Shown: positions 17,555 to 26,776, numbered from the stretch's first letter. The stretch: DNA of 64,000 bases from an uncultured Clostridia bacterium (GCA_944383915.1 CALWRJ010000005.1:19457-83456); one strand, 5' to 3'. Made by a program: numbers and translations. Notes: generated from the sequence alone by a model not told the origin.

Positions 17555-18085
17555 TTAAACTTTTGCAACTTGCGAGTATTGAAGTTCGAGCGGAGTTTCA
17601 CGACCAAACATATTTACAACGACATTGCAAATTTGCTTTTCGGGGTCGACTTTTGTAACTTTACAAACTGTATTTACAAGCGCTCCACTTAAAATACGAA
17701 CTTCGTCACCAACTTCAAGAGTAAAATCAACCGCAACTTTTTCAAGATGCATTTTGCGAATTTCCTCGTCAGTTAATGGAAGTGGACGACCTTTTGGACC
17801 TACAAAACCCGTTATACCACGAGTATGCGTAATTGTGTGCCAAATATCGTCACCATAAATCATTTTGATAAAAATGTAGCAAGGCATTGATTTGCGTGTT
17901 ACAATTTTACGCTTGCCGTCATTTTCCTCAATAACATCTTCGGTTGGAATGACAATATCAAAAATTCTATCGTGCAAGTTACCATTTTCAATCACCTGCT
18001 CGAGATTTTGCTTTGCTACCGCTTCATATCCTGAAAAAGTGTGCAAAACATACCATTTAGGTTCTGTGCTCATAAACTTTGCCAT
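17555..18085 (-). CDS. nusG: transcription elongation/antitermination factor NusG
   Basis: NusG binds RNA polymerase and modulates pausing and coupling to translation. The NGN domain starts at WYVLHTFSGYEAVAKQNLE and includes the PCYIFIKM segment and HTRGITGFVGP. The C-terminal KOW domain is FTLEVGDEVRILSGALVNTVCKVTKVD. Its 176 residues are the normal length. The ATG follows AGGGGGTGTAAAAT and lies 12 bases after secE. Confidence 0.97.
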   Translation of the reverse strand: MAKFMSTEPKWYVLHTFSGYEAVAKQNLEQVIENGNLHDRIFDIVIPTEDVIEENDGKRKIVTRKSMPCYIFIKMIYGDDIWHTITHTRGITGFVGPKGRPLPLTDEEIRKMHLEKVAVDFTLEVGDEVRILSGALVNTVCKVTKVDPEKQICNVVVNMFGRETPLELQYSQVAKV

Positions 18086-18097
18086 ATTTTACACCCC

Positions 18098-18706
18098 CTA
18101 AACAATAGTAACAGGTTGCCCGAGTAAAAGTTCGTATAGTACTGATAATAACAAGTCAAATGCAAACAATACAATAGCAAAGAAAATTACTACTGCAAGC
18201 ACAATTCCAGTTTTCTTAACAACAGTACCAAATGACGGCCAACTAATTTTTTTAAGTTCGCTAACGGTTTCTTTTATTCTCTTACCAAGACCGCGTTTTT
18301 CGCCCTTGTCTTTTTTCTTTTTGTCTTTCTTGCCTTTACTGTCTTTTCCGTCTTTTTTATCTTTTTCGGCTTTTTCTTGTTTTGCATCTTTTTTGCCGTC
18401 ATTTTCAGCACTTGCAGATGCTTCACTTTCTGTCTTTTTGCCCTTTTTAGACGAATTTTCAGTTGTAGCACTCTCTACTTCGCTACCAGGCTCAATAACT
18501 TCGTCAGCAACAACAGCCTTTGCTTCCTCGCTTTCAAGTTTTGCTTTCTTTGCCTGTTCGCGAGCTTCTGCTTCCTCTAACTTTCTTTTTTCAGCCTCGG
18601 CATTCTCGCGCTCTATCATTTTGTTTTGATTGATTAGCGCCTTAATGTTTTTAGCATTAGAACCGTTGTTTGTATTCTTTTTAGACTTTGATTTTGATTT
18701 AGACAT
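18098..18706 (-). CDS. secE: SecE translocase subunit with long charged N-terminal extension
   Basis: SecE clamps SecY in the protein translocase. The SecE domain is only the last 70 residues: the amphipathic helix RIKETVSELKKISWPSF and one membrane helix (TGIVLAVVIFFAIVLFAFDLLL). The first 130 residues are low-complexity, rich in lysine, glutamate, alanine and serine, and probably disordered in the cytoplasm. Bacillota SecE proteins are commonly 60 to 75 residues, so the extension is striking. The start at 18706 is set by AGGAGGCAAA. Its place between rpmG and nusG is canonical. Confidence 0.95.
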   Translation of the reverse strand: MSKSKSKSKKNTNNGSNAKNIKALINQNKMIERENAEAEKRKLEEAEAREQAKKAKLESEEAKAVVADEVIEPGSEVESATTENSSKKGKKTESEASASAENDGKKDAKQEKAEKDKKDGKDSKGKKDKKKKDKGEKRGLGKRIKETVSELKKISWPSFGTVVKKTGIVLAVVIFFAIVLFAFDLLLSVLYELLLGQPVTIV

Positions 18707-18732
18707 TTTGCCTCCTCTTTGCAAAAAATAAA

Positions 18733-18882
18733 TTATTTACTTTCTTTGTGAATAGTGTGTTTTTTGCAGAAAGGACAATACATCTTGATTTCCATACGGT
18801 CTGGGTCGTTCTTTTTGTTCTTTTCCGAAGTGTGTGTGTATCTCTTGCATTCTGTGCAAGCAAGTTTAATGTTTACGCGCAT
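18733..18882 (-). CDS. rpmG: 50S ribosomal protein L33, zinc-binding type
   Basis: This 49-residue protein was found by translating the minus strand before secE. It starts [15 protein letters not shown] and ends [14 protein letters not shown]. The two CxxC pairs (Cys9/12 and Cys36/39) show the zinc-ribbon form of L33. The ATG follows AAGAGGAACT. It is the first gene of the rpmG-secE-nusG-rplK-rplA operon, the canonical order. Length and motifs leave no doubt. Confidence 0.96.
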   Translation of the reverse strand: MRVNIKLACTECKRYTHTSEKNKKNDPDRMEIKMYCPFCKKHTIHKESK

Positions 18883-18911
18883 TTTTTAGTTCCTCTTTAA
18901 TAAAAAATTAC

Positions 18912-18965
18912 ACTACTTTACGGCAGTGTGTAAAGTAGTATAACATAACATTTCAAAAAAATCAA
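18912..18965 (-). promoter_or_regulatory. rpmG operon promoter with overlapping inverted repeat
   Basis: TTGATT (18965 to 18960) and TATACT (18942 to 18937) on the minus strand are 17 bases apart. A perfect ten-base inverted repeat, ACTACTTTAC and GTAAAGTAGT (18912 to 18921 and 18930 to 18939), overlaps the -10 box and expected start site. It could be an operator or a hairpin at the 5' end of the mRNA. Confidence 0.6.
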
Positions 18966-19170
18966 GAGAAAATATGAAATTTTCTGTAAATTTGTCAGTA
19001 GTTTTAAGTAAGTTTTTTAGTTTTTTCGTACAACTTCCATTTTGATTTAAATTTCCAATCAATTAAATTTCTATTAGCAATAAAATCTGCCATTTAAACG
19101 AATAATTTTATAACTATATTATTTTCATTAAAACTGATTGTTTATAAGCGTTCCCCGCCCCCGTAGAATT
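18966..19170. other. gap between rpmG operon promoter and orphan gene
   Basis: Nothing gene-like was seen. The stretch is AT-rich with no clear hairpin. Confidence 0.5.
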
Positions 19171-20190
19171 TTATCTATCAAATTCATTATGTTTCGTTAA
19201 ATTAACATTTGGTTTTTCAATAACCACACTGCGCCCGTGTTTATTGAAATAATCACGCGAAACAATAACTGATTCATTCATCAGGCTTGTATTCATTAAA
19301 TAATCAAAAAGTGCACTTTTTATCACTTCGTTTGGTGAGCGAAAATCTTTTTCGTTTACTCTTATGCCGTTATCAAAGTAAGGAAGGTTTGCTTTCACAA
19401 ACTCATCATAATCTCTACAAGGAATACCATTTCCAAAATTTAAATTAGTTTGTCTACCATCGCAATCGTAAACTTTTAATTCATAAGTATCTTTGCAATC
19501 AATCATTGAAATGTCGATGTCATTTGAAGCAAAATAATCTTTAAAATTTTCCGCAATTTTACTAAACAGTGCTGATTTCTCATCACCACTAATCATAAGG
19601 CTACCGACTGCTTGATGCAATTTCTTTAAATTCTTATCAACATCATTTTCAACACTGCCACTAAGCATATTATTCCAAAATAAATTTGTATTCGCTCCAT
19701 AAAATGCTTGTGCTGGTGAAAGAGCAAAGACCATATCTTTACCGTGATTTTGCTGATACATATACCCTTTTATAATAGGATTATCTGGTTGCATAACGGC
19801 AAGTTTTTTAAAGTGTAGCGGAAAATCTATATGACATTTATTATGAACCTTTCGTCCGCTAAACAAAATTCCATTTTTATACACATTTTCACAAAAACGC
19901 GCGTAAACACTGCTATTTGTTGGAGTGAAATACTTGCCTTTTTGTTTAATTTGCTTGCTTAACTCTTGCGTAATTGCTTCTGCTGTAATATCCACCATAT
20001 CTTGAATATTTGCGCTTTTCATTTGTTCAAGAAGTTTGTCATTCGGGACACTTCGAGTGGCAACAACATACGCAAGATAGCACTCTAAAAACTGTTCGCC
20101 TGTAACTCTATTAGCATTTTCCATAAAAGTTTCAGAGTTTAGTAAACTTCTAAAAAATTTCATTAAATCTTTGTTATCGCTAAATTCCAT
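19171..20190 (-). CDS. orphan cytoplasmic protein of 339 residues
   Basis: I do not recognise this protein. It has no signal peptide or membrane helix and looks globular, with a mainly helical first third. Tryptophan is rare and asparagine frequent. The central part contains cysteine and histidine residues (GRKVHNKCHIDFPLHF) but no clear metal motif. The C-terminal 30 residues are basic and low-complexity. The ATG follows CGGAGGTTAGAG, and a consensus promoter lies upstream, so it is expressed as a single gene. Its general style and promoter resemble the genes at 14550 and 40858, but I see no sequence similarity by eye. Confidence 0.65.
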   Translation of the reverse strand: MEFSDNKDLMKFFRSLLNSETFMENANRVTGEQFLECYLAYVVATRSVPNDKLLEQMKSANIQDMVDITAEAITQELSKQIKQKGKYFTPTNSSVYARFCENVYKNGILFSGRKVHNKCHIDFPLHFKKLAVMQPDNPIIKGYMYQQNHGKDMVFALSPAQAFYGANTNLFWNNMLSGSVENDVDKNLKKLHQAVGSLMISGDEKSALFSKIAENFKDYFASNDIDISMIDCKDTYELKVYDCDGRQTNLNFGNGIPCRDYDEFVKANLPYFDNGIRVNEKDFRSPNEVIKSALFDYLMNTSLMNESVIVSRDYFNKHGRSVVIEKPNVNLTKHNEFDR

Positions 20191-20255
20191 TATACTCTAA
20201 CCTCCGCGTTTTTTAATTAAATATTAAATTCTAACTACTCAATTTTGTTAAATTA

Positions 20256-20284
20256 AGTATAACATAAAATGCCTAATTTGTCAA
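20256..20284 (-). promoter_or_regulatory. consensus sigma-A type promoter of the 339-residue orphan
   Basis: TTGACA (20284 to 20279) and TATACT (20261 to 20256) on the minus strand have a 17-base spacer. The rest of the 20191 to 20527 gap is AT-rich and without a gene. Confidence 0.75.
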
Positions 20285-20527
20285 GAAAGGCAAAAATTCC
20301 ATTATCTCCTAAATAAAATTATCACCCATCTCGCAATGCTTTATTTATGAAAACAAATTTTTATAATTTGATATTTAAATATAAACACATTCATTTCGCA
20401 ATAAAAATAAGGTGAAAAGTGCGTAAAAGTCTAAAAATTTACTCAATTTAATATTATGTGTACAAAAATATTTGCGGTTTTAAAGAATTTTTTGTATAAT
20501 TAATTTATTCCATAAAAAAGGTGCATT

Positions 20528-21010
20528 ATGGCAAAGAAAGATTTTTTATGCAATGTTATATTTAAAGTGCTGGCGCGCGGAGTTGCTGTTTTGAGCGAAA
20601 AAGACAGCGTTATAAAAGCCGAATTTGACGCTCTGCCAGATAATTTTTGCGTAACACTCGGTATCGAGCCTTATGGAAATTATATCTATATTGTTAAGCG
20701 TGAAAACAAAGTTTATGTTTCTAAAACTTTCGACAAAGCCGACTTAACAGTTGCTTTTAAAACTGCAAAAGGGGCAAAACGAGTTATGCTAGCGCGTAGC
20801 AGTATTGCCGAAAGTTATTGTAGGCACGATTTGCTTGTAAAAGGTGATATTTCGCTTGCTATGGGGCTTGTGCGAGCAATAAACCGTGCGGAGAAATACC
20901 TATTCCCCCACTTTATGACAAAACGCTTTTTACCAAAAATTAAAAAAGAATATAGCAGTATTAAACTATACTTAAAAATTTTCTTTTCAAGACTTGGGCT
21001 ACCAAAATAA
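20528..21010 (+). CDS. SCP2-like small protein upstream of an alcohol dehydrogenase
   Basis: This 160-residue protein probably has an SCP2-type (sterol carrier) fold. The middle segment ADLTVAFKTAKGAKRVML, followed by HDLLVKGDISLAMGLVRAINRAEKYLFP, has the pattern seen in small clostridial SCP2-domain proteins that bind hydrophobic ligands. The C-terminal 30 residues are basic and amphipathic (RFLPKIKKEYSSIKLYLKIFF), possibly membrane-associating. The ATG follows AAAAGGTGCATT. An alcohol dehydrogenase gene follows 150 bases later on the same strand, so they may be linked. The family call is from pattern only. Confidence 0.6.
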   Translation: MAKKDFLCNVIFKVLARGVAVLSEKDSVIKAEFDALPDNFCVTLGIEPYGNYIYIVKRENKVYVSKTFDKADLTVAFKTAKGAKRVMLARSSIAESYCRHDLLVKGDISLAMGLVRAINRAEKYLFPHFMTKRFLPKIKKEYSSIKLYLKIFFSRLGLPK

Positions 21011-21159
21011 GAATTTAAAAAATTTTTACACAAACATTTTTGTTACAAAACTTAAAATTTGATACGCAACATAAAATCACTAACTAAATTTATTTATAAC
21101 TAAACATTAAAACAACTTACTAAATTATTTATAACAAAAACACATTTAAGGGGTAAACT

Positions 21160-22335
21160 ATGAAATATTTTGAATTTATCAATTCAGTAAAAATTTGTTC
21201 AGGCGAAAACGCGCTTGAAAATATTGCTTATGAACTAGACTTTCTCGGTTGTACTCACCCACTTATTTTGAGTGATAATGGAGTAAAGGGCGCAGGAGTT
21301 TTAGATAAAGTATTGTCTATTTTAAAAGCAAATGACTTACCAACTGACACTGTATTTACAGACATTCCAGCAGATAGTGATGTGTCTGTAATCAATAATA
21401 TTGTAGAACTTTACCGTTCATCAAAATGTGATGGAATTATTGCTTGCGGGGGCGGAAGTGTAATCGATACCGCTAAAGGCGTGCGTCTTGTTTTATCACA
21501 AAAAGGAAAAGATATTTTAAACCTTATGGGAAATGAGTTAATTAAAAAGGGCGAAAGCATTCCTTTTATAGTACTACCTACTACTTGTGGTACAGGTAGT
21601 GAATGCACTGCTGTTGCCGTTATTAAAAACCACGAAACAGGTGTTAAAATGGAATACATTTCAAGCGAACTTTTGCCAAACACTGCAATAATTGATGTTA
21701 GACTTACCGAAACACTCCCTAAAAAATTGATTGCAAGTAGCGCTATGGATGCGCTTGTTCACTCTATCGAATCATATTCTAGTGCACAAAAAAATCCTAT
21801 TAGTGATGCATATGCTCTCACCGCAATGAGATTAATTGCTACAAACCTTCCACTCACTCTAACAAGTCCGACAAAAGAGAGCCGTCAAAATCTTGCGTTT
21901 GCATCTACCCTTGCGGGTATTGCTTTTAGTAATGCGATGGTTGGCGTTGTACATGCAATCGGTCATGCTTGCGGAGGAGAATGTGGAGTACCGCACGGAA
22001 ATGCAATGGCAGTCTTACTCCCTGAATGTATGCGTTTTAATTTAGATGTTAATGAAAACGAATATGCAGAAATTCTCCTTTATCTTGCGGGGGCGGAAGG
22101 TTTTGCAAATACTCCTAAAAATGAGCGCGCAAAAAAATGCATTGAATGGATAGAATCATTTGAAAATCAAATTTCATCGCTTAGCGGAATTTCACTACAT
22201 TTAAAAGACTACCGCGTTACAGAAAATAATTTAGAAAATATTGCAAAAAAAGCCCTGAATGATGGCGCAGTTATAGCAAACAAGAAAACTGTTACACACG
22301 ATGATGTTAAAAATATTTTAAAGAAGTGCTTGTAA
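21160..22335 (+). CDS. iron-containing alcohol dehydrogenase
   Basis: This 391-residue enzyme is a group III (iron-type) alcohol dehydrogenase that interconverts alcohols and aldehydes with NAD(P)H. The nucleotide site is GGGSVIDTAKG, and DIPADSDVSVINNIVELYR is typical of the N-terminal domain. Metal ligands lie in SAMDALVHSIESYSS and in VVHAIGHACGGECGVPHGNAMAVLLP, including three histidines. The ATG follows AAGGGGTAAACT. Substrate and preferred direction cannot be told. Its partner is perhaps the SCP2-like gene upstream, and a terminator follows. Confidence 0.93.
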   Translation: MKYFEFINSVKICSGENALENIAYELDFLGCTHPLILSDNGVKGAGVLDKVLSILKANDLPTDTVFTDIPADSDVSVINNIVELYRSSKCDGIIACGGGSVIDTAKGVRLVLSQKGKDILNLMGNELIKKGESIPFIVLPTTCGTGSECTAVAVIKNHETGVKMEYISSELLPNTAIIDVRLTETLPKKLIASSAMDALVHSIESYSSAQKNPISDAYALTAMRLIATNLPLTLTSPTKESRQNLAFASTLAGIAFSNAMVGVVHAIGHACGGECGVPHGNAMAVLLPECMRFNLDVNENEYAEILLYLAGAEGFANTPKNERAKKCIEWIESFENQISSLSGISLHLKDYRVTENNLENIAKKALNDGAVIANKKTVTHDDVKNILKKCL

Positions 22336-22356
22336 TTTAATAAATAAAAAACTAGT

Positions 22357-22395
22357 AAAAAGGTAGTGGAAATATTTTTACCACTACTTTTTATA
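22357..22395 (+). terminator. terminator of the alcohol dehydrogenase gene
   Basis: GTAGTGG (22363 to 22369) pairs with CCACTAC (22381 to 22387), flanked by A residues and followed by TTTTTATATTTG. Confidence 0.85.
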
Positions 22396-22520
22396 TTTGT
22401 TAAAAAATAATTGCTTACGGTTAATTTTATTTAAAATTTTAAAAAGCGTTAACTTTTATTAAATTAATTTTTTGTACAACAAAATTTTTCTATAAAAAGT
22501 CCTATTATTTTTATATGATA

Positions 22521-22603
22521 TAGTACTATGTAACTTTTTAAAAAATCTAGTTTTTTAAATAACAACTATTCGCAAAACGGTTTGCATAGTACTGTGCATA
22601 GTA
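22521..22603. repeat. dispersed palindrome copies with AACTATTCGCAAAA motif
   Basis: The convergent gap 22336 to 22837 has no gene. It holds TAGTACTATG (22521), AACTATTCGCAAAA (22564 to 22577), GCATAGTACT (22584 to 22593) and GTGCATAGTA (22594 to 22603). The last three form a unit of about 45 bases, of which a diverged copy exists at 28713. Confidence 0.75.
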
Positions 22604-22694
22604 TTTTTGCTTAAATGATATAAAACTAATTACATTACTTATTATTTAATTATTACACCCGATAAAAATTCTAATATAACTTTAATAAAAACGA

Positions 22695-22722
22695 AAAACA
22701 CAAGCGAGTTTTCACTTGTGCT
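22695..22722 (-). terminator. terminator of the ABC exporter gene
   Basis: On the minus strand CACAAG and CTTGTG (22699 to 22720) form a stem followed by TTTTTCGTTTTTA. Confidence 0.75.
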
Positions 22723-22837
22723 TTTGTCTTTTAATTCTCTTTTTTAAATGTTGATTTTTTAAACTCTACCCTATTTTTAAAACTTTTATATCTAAAACTT
22801 TTTATCTACTTGCTTGTTTTAGATTTCTTACTTTTAC

Positions 22838-24700
22838 TTACTCAAATTTTTCTTTTGTTTCGTCATCTTGTTTATATAGTTCGCGATAAGTTGGACAAGT
22901 CATCATTAACTGCTCGTGTGAGCCTTCTGCATTAATTTTATGATTTGATAATACCATAATTTTATCGCAGTCCATAACTGTACTTAATCTGTGCGCAACA
23001 ATAAGAATAGTACACTGTCCTTTTAAGTTGTTGATGGCTTCTTTTACTTTGCCTTGGCTTTCGTTATCAAGCGCACTAGTTGCTTCATCTAAAAGCAAAA
23101 TTTTACTTCCCTTCAAAAAGGCTCTCGCAATAGCAAGGCGTTGTTTTTGCCCACCGCTCAACACAACTCCGCCCTCACCGACTTTTGTATCATACTGCTC
23201 GGGCTTAGACATTATAAAATCGTGAATTTGCGCTTTCTTGCACGCGTCCTCAATTTCATCTTGTGTAGCATCTGGTTTTACATAGAGTAAATTTTCACGA
23301 ATCGAAATATTAAATATATATGGATTTTGTGAAACGATGCTCACCGTATCGCGTAGCGAATCACAAGTTAATCGGCGAATATCGACTCCGTCAATAGTTA
23401 TTTCGCCACTTGAAACATCGTAAAGTCTTGGCATTAGTGATAGAATTGTACTTTTACCTTCACCAGAACGCCCAACTAGTCCTACGCATTCACCTGCTTT
23501 AATTTCAAAATTAAGGTCTTCAAAAACGACATTGTCGTCATACTTAAAACCAACATTGTTAAATTTAATATCGCCGTACACTTTATTTAGTACTCGATCA
23601 CCAAAAACTTCTTTTGGATAAACGGAATTATCCATTATTTCATACATACGCTTTGCTCGAACTTCCATACTGTTAAGGTCATCGTAAATTCTTGAAATAT
23701 CGCTAAATGCGTTGTATACACCCCAATCATACATCATAATTGTAAGCATCACACTCAACGCCATCATATCTTGTGTAATTAAAACAATGCACAAGATATA
23801 ACCTACTGCAGAGAAAAAATAAGATAAGGCATTTTGAGATGACCACATACCATTTCTCATTATAGATAAATTATCATTTGAATTACGGTTATAGTTTAGT
23901 TGCGCTCTAAAATTGCGAGCAAAGAAACTGTTTAAGTTTAGGCTTTTTATATCACGAACGCCACGCACCATTTCATTTGTTAGACTTTGGAAGTTATCCT
24001 CAATTTTACTATCTCTATGTCTTGCTGGTCCTACGCATTTTTTAGAAATTATCATAGGAATTATACATACGATTAAACCTGCAATTATCGCGTAAATACC
24101 AAATACCCAACTTAATGCAAAAAATGTAGCAAGACGGGAAATGCGAATAACAGTAAAATTTAATCGGTCAATAATCATTGAAATAGTGTCTGAAAATCTT
24201 TCCGGGTCACTTGATACACGATTTAAAATGTCACCTGAACTCGTAGTGTCGAATTTTGTTACTTTTGTTTCTAAAATACTATCAGATAACTTTTTTCGCA
24301 TACGCATAATAACTCGGTTAAATAAACGCGTTAGTAAACTGGTATAACCAAAATAAAAGGCTTCGGAAAATACATAGGCAAAACCATAAATAGAAATAAT
24401 TAATAGTGCGTAATCAAAATTACTTAATGTTAGTGCGTCAATTCCCCAATTTAATAAAAGAGGCGCTACGACATTTATTGCCATAGATAACAACATTAAG
24501 ATGCCAATTAGTATCATAGACTTCCATTCACCTTTAAAAAATTCTTTAAATTTAAAGATGTACTTTAGTCCATTTTTCTCGCCTTTTTTCTTTACATCGT
24601 TAATATGGATTCCGTATTTAGCGAAATACTTATTATCTTTTTCAATTTGTTTTTGTTCTTTTCGTACTTCTTGTGTAAGGCGATCTTTCTGCTTTCGCAT
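22838..24700 (-). CDS. ABC transporter half-unit, fused permease and ATPase (exporter type)
   Basis: This 620-residue protein is a type IV (ABC-B) exporter half-transporter. After a 60-residue charged N-terminus come about six membrane helices (residues 60 to 345). The ATPase domain follows, with Walker A GRSGEGKST, signature LSGGQKQRLAIARAF, Walker B ILLLDEATSALD and the switch histidine in VAHRLS. All motifs are intact. It works as a homodimer or with a partner encoded elsewhere; drug, lipid or peptide export cannot be separated by sequence. The ATG follows AAGAAGGTGATTTT. A tiny leader ORF lies about 90 bases upstream and may control it. Confidence 0.93.
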   Translation of the reverse strand: MRKQKDRLTQEVRKEQKQIEKDNKYFAKYGIHINDVKKKGEKNGLKYIFKFKEFFKGEWKSMILIGILMLLSMAINVVAPLLLNWGIDALTLSNFDYALLIISIYGFAYVFSEAFYFGYTSLLTRLFNRVIMRMRKKLSDSILETKVTKFDTTSSGDILNRVSSDPERFSDTISMIIDRLNFTVIRISRLATFFALSWVFGIYAIIAGLIVCIIPMIISKKCVGPARHRDSKIEDNFQSLTNEMVRGVRDIKSLNLNSFFARNFRAQLNYNRNSNDNLSIMRNGMWSSQNALSYFFSAVGYILCIVLITQDMMALSVMLTIMMYDWGVYNAFSDISRIYDDLNSMEVRAKRMYEIMDNSVYPKEVFGDRVLNKVYGDIKFNNVGFKYDDNVVFEDLNFEIKAGECVGLVGRSGEGKSTILSLMPRLYDVSSGEITIDGVDIRRLTCDSLRDTVSIVSQNPYIFNISIRENLLYVKPDATQDEIEDACKKAQIHDFIMSKPEQYDTKVGEGGVVLSGGQKQRLAIARAFLKGSKILLLDEATSALDNESQGKVKEAINNLKGQCTILIVAHRLSTVMDCDKIMVLSNHKINAEGSHEQLMMTCPTYRELYKQDDETKEKFE

Positions 24701-24791
24701 AAAATCACCTTCTTTATATTATTTTTAAAATTGTTTTTTGTTTCGGCAAATATTTTTTGCTAAAATAGCTTACCAAGTAAACTGATAAGTC

Positions 24792-24818
24792 TTAAAGGAT
24801 TCTCACCTCAAAAATCAT
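24792..24818 (-). CDS. candidate leader peptide of eight residues before the ABC exporter
   Basis: On the minus strand GGAGG (24831 to 24827) is followed at ideal distance by ATG and a reading frame MIFEVRIL ending in TAA. A ribosome binding site this strong with only eight codons is typical of a regulatory leader. Downstream, before the exporter start, short stems (such as CTTAT/GTAAG and GCTA/TAGC) could allow attenuation. Leader-peptide control is known for other antibiotic-responsive ABC exporters, but here it is inference. Confidence 0.45.
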   Translation of the reverse strand: MIFEVRIL

Positions 24819-24985
24819 TTTTATTACCTCCTTTTCCCTATATTAATTTTAGTTTACCAAAAAAATTAGAAATAATCAATACTAAATAGCAAACTTTTTG
24901 GTTAAATTATCAATCTATAATTAATAAATTCAAAAAATTATATATATTTTTATATTTTGTTAGTAGAATTTATGGTATAAACTAT

Positions 24986-25012
24986 AAAGTGCGGAGATAT
25001 TCTCCGCACTTT
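24986..25012 (-). terminator. terminator of spoIVA
   Basis: AAGTGCGGAGA and TCTCCGCACTT form an 11-base perfect stem with loop TAT (24987 to 25011). The T-run on the minus side is short (CTTTATAG), while the plus side has TTTGCTTTTT. The stretch 24840 to 25134 holds nothing else. Confidence 0.7.
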
Positions 25013-25134
25013 TGCTTTTTATAATTATAATAAAGTTGTAAATCTACTATGAATACTAATTTGTGTAATGTTTTTAAATAATATCAATAATGTTGTTTTT
25101 TAACTATATTTATATTTTTAAAGGCAAGTAAATG

Positions 25135-26619
25135 TTATAAAAGAATACAAATAATTCCGCCACGTCCTTCGTTTACTATTCGTGACAACGCTTTACGCAT
25201 TTTCTTTTGCGCCTCCAACGGCATAGCATTTAATTTAGATGAAATTCCATCGCTCATAAGTTGGTGCATAGTTTTGCCAAACATATTTGTTTCCCAAATC
25301 GCTTCGGGGTTTGTAGTTGCTTCGGTATTTAGATAATTTACAAGGTCTTGTGATTGTTGTTCCGTGCCAACCATTGGACTAACTTCGGTTTCGAGGTCCA
25401 CACGCATAATATGAAGGCTGGGTGCTGTTGCTTTAATTCGCACACCGTAACGATTTGGACCTTGTTTTACAATTTGTGGCTCGTCTAAAACAAGTTCATC
25501 AAGGCTTGGCTCGACCACCCCATAGCCTGTTTCATTAACTTGGTCAAGCGCGGTTTTCATTTTATCATAATGCTTTTTAGCAAGGGCGAGTGAACGAATT
25601 TGCGCAATCAACTCAAAATCATTATTTATGCTCATTTCACATTGCATACTTAAAACTTTATAAAACAGATTTTCTTTTGGCACGATGTCGTATAATATTC
25701 GCCCTTCTCCCATTTCAACAGAACTTAAAACTACGGGCTCAAATCGTTCGCTATTTTCAAATAATACTGCACCTTTATCAAACTCGCCGATTTTTGTTAC
25801 ATTTTGCGATACTCTTTGCAACTCGTCTGCAATTTCTTTTATAATTTCATTATCAAAAGGAAGTGCTGTTATCCATGCGGGCATATTTACTTCGACACTC
25901 ACAATAGGAAATTCTTGTAAAATCTTATCGAAAGTGTTTGCAACATCTTTTTGCTCTAACTTGTCCGCATCAATTGCAAGAGTACCTACAGAATACTTCT
26001 CTCGAAGGGATAGTACTAAATCTTTAGTTTCTTGCGATTTAGGGTGCGCACTATTTACAACTATTACAAATGGCTTCCCTGTTTCGCGCAATTCTCGAAC
26101 TAGTCGTTCCTCGGCTGGCACAAAGTTTTCTCTAGGAATCTCTCCAAAAGAACCGTCTGTTGTAAGTAAAATTGCCACAGAACAATGTTCGGTTACGACT
26201 CGTTGAGTACCAATTTCGGCGGCGCGTTCAAAAGGCATTTCCTCTGCTGACCACGGAGTCTTAACCATTCTTGTCTTACCGTCAGGACCGATATGCCCTT
26301 GCGCACCAGCGACTAAATAGCCAACGCAATCAATCATTCGCACATTTGCAAGCACATTATTTCCTAAATCTACGCGCACACTTTGTGCTGGCACAAATTT
26401 AGGTTGAGTCGTCATAATAGTACTACCATCAGCGCTTTGTGGAAGTTCGTCAAGGGCACATGCGTGCATATTTTGTTCAGTAATATTCGGTAAGACAAAT
26501 TGTTCCATAAATTTTGTAATAAAAGTCGATTTACCAACACGCACAGGGCCGACAACGCCGACATACAAGTCCCCTTTTGTACGAGTGGCAATATCGTGAT
26601 ATATATCGTAAGAGTTCAT
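25135..26619 (-). CDS. spoIVA: stage IV sporulation protein A, coat-basement ATPase
   Basis: SpoIVA polymerises with ATP hydrolysis on the forespore outer membrane and is the platform for coat assembly. The Walker A motif GPVRVGKS is at residues 24 to 31. The start DIYHDIATRTKGDLYVGVVGPVR and the C-terminal SRIVNEGRGGIICILL are typical, and 494 residues is the usual size. The ATG follows AAGGAGATAACTTT. It is a single gene here. Its known partner SipL, in clostridia, binds it through a LysM domain, and a matching protein is encoded at 46323. Expression by sigma-E in the mother cell is expected from the family. Confidence 0.97.
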   Translation of the reverse strand: MNSYDIYHDIATRTKGDLYVGVVGPVRVGKSTFITKFMEQFVLPNITEQNMHACALDELPQSADGSTIMTTQPKFVPAQSVRVDLGNNVLANVRMIDCVGYLVAGAQGHIGPDGKTRMVKTPWSAEEMPFERAAEIGTQRVVTEHCSVAILLTTDGSFGEIPRENFVPAEERLVRELRETGKPFVIVVNSAHPKSQETKDLVLSLREKYSVGTLAIDADKLEQKDVANTFDKILQEFPIVSVEVNMPAWITALPFDNEIIKEIADELQRVSQNVTKIGEFDKGAVLFENSERFEPVVLSSVEMGEGRILYDIVPKENLFYKVLSMQCEMSINNDFELIAQIRSLALAKKHYDKMKTALDQVNETGYGVVEPSLDELVLDEPQIVKQGPNRYGVRIKATAPSLHIMRVDLETEVSPMVGTEQQSQDLVNYLNTEATTNPEAIWETNMFGKTMHQLMSDGISSKLNAMPLEAQKKMRKALSRIVNEGRGGIICILL

Positions 26620-26743
26620 AAAGTTATCTCCTTAAAAATATTTGCACACCATAATATATGCGGACAATTTATCAAATATTCGATTACTTTCTTATTAAAT
26701 AGAAAGCAACTTGTTAAAAGTATAAATTTATTAAAAAATAAAA

Positions 26744-26767
26744 AAGAACACTATTTTAAGTGTTCTT
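26744..26767 (-). terminator. terminator of the 495-residue lipoprotein gene
   Basis: AAGAACACT and AGTGTTCTT form a nine-base stem. On the minus strand it is followed by TTTATTTTTTAA. Confidence 0.85.
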
Positions 26768-26776
26768 AAAAATTTA

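Noticed and set aside
25685-26206. Plus-strand frame of 173 codons within spoIVA
   Set aside because: It is antisense to a strongly conserved gene and has no conserved motif or ribosome binding site.
26421-26436. Palindrome-like AATAGTACTACC in spoIVA and GTGCATAGTATT in ypeB
   Set aside because: Only partial matches within conserved coding sequence, expected by chance, so not counted as repeat copies.
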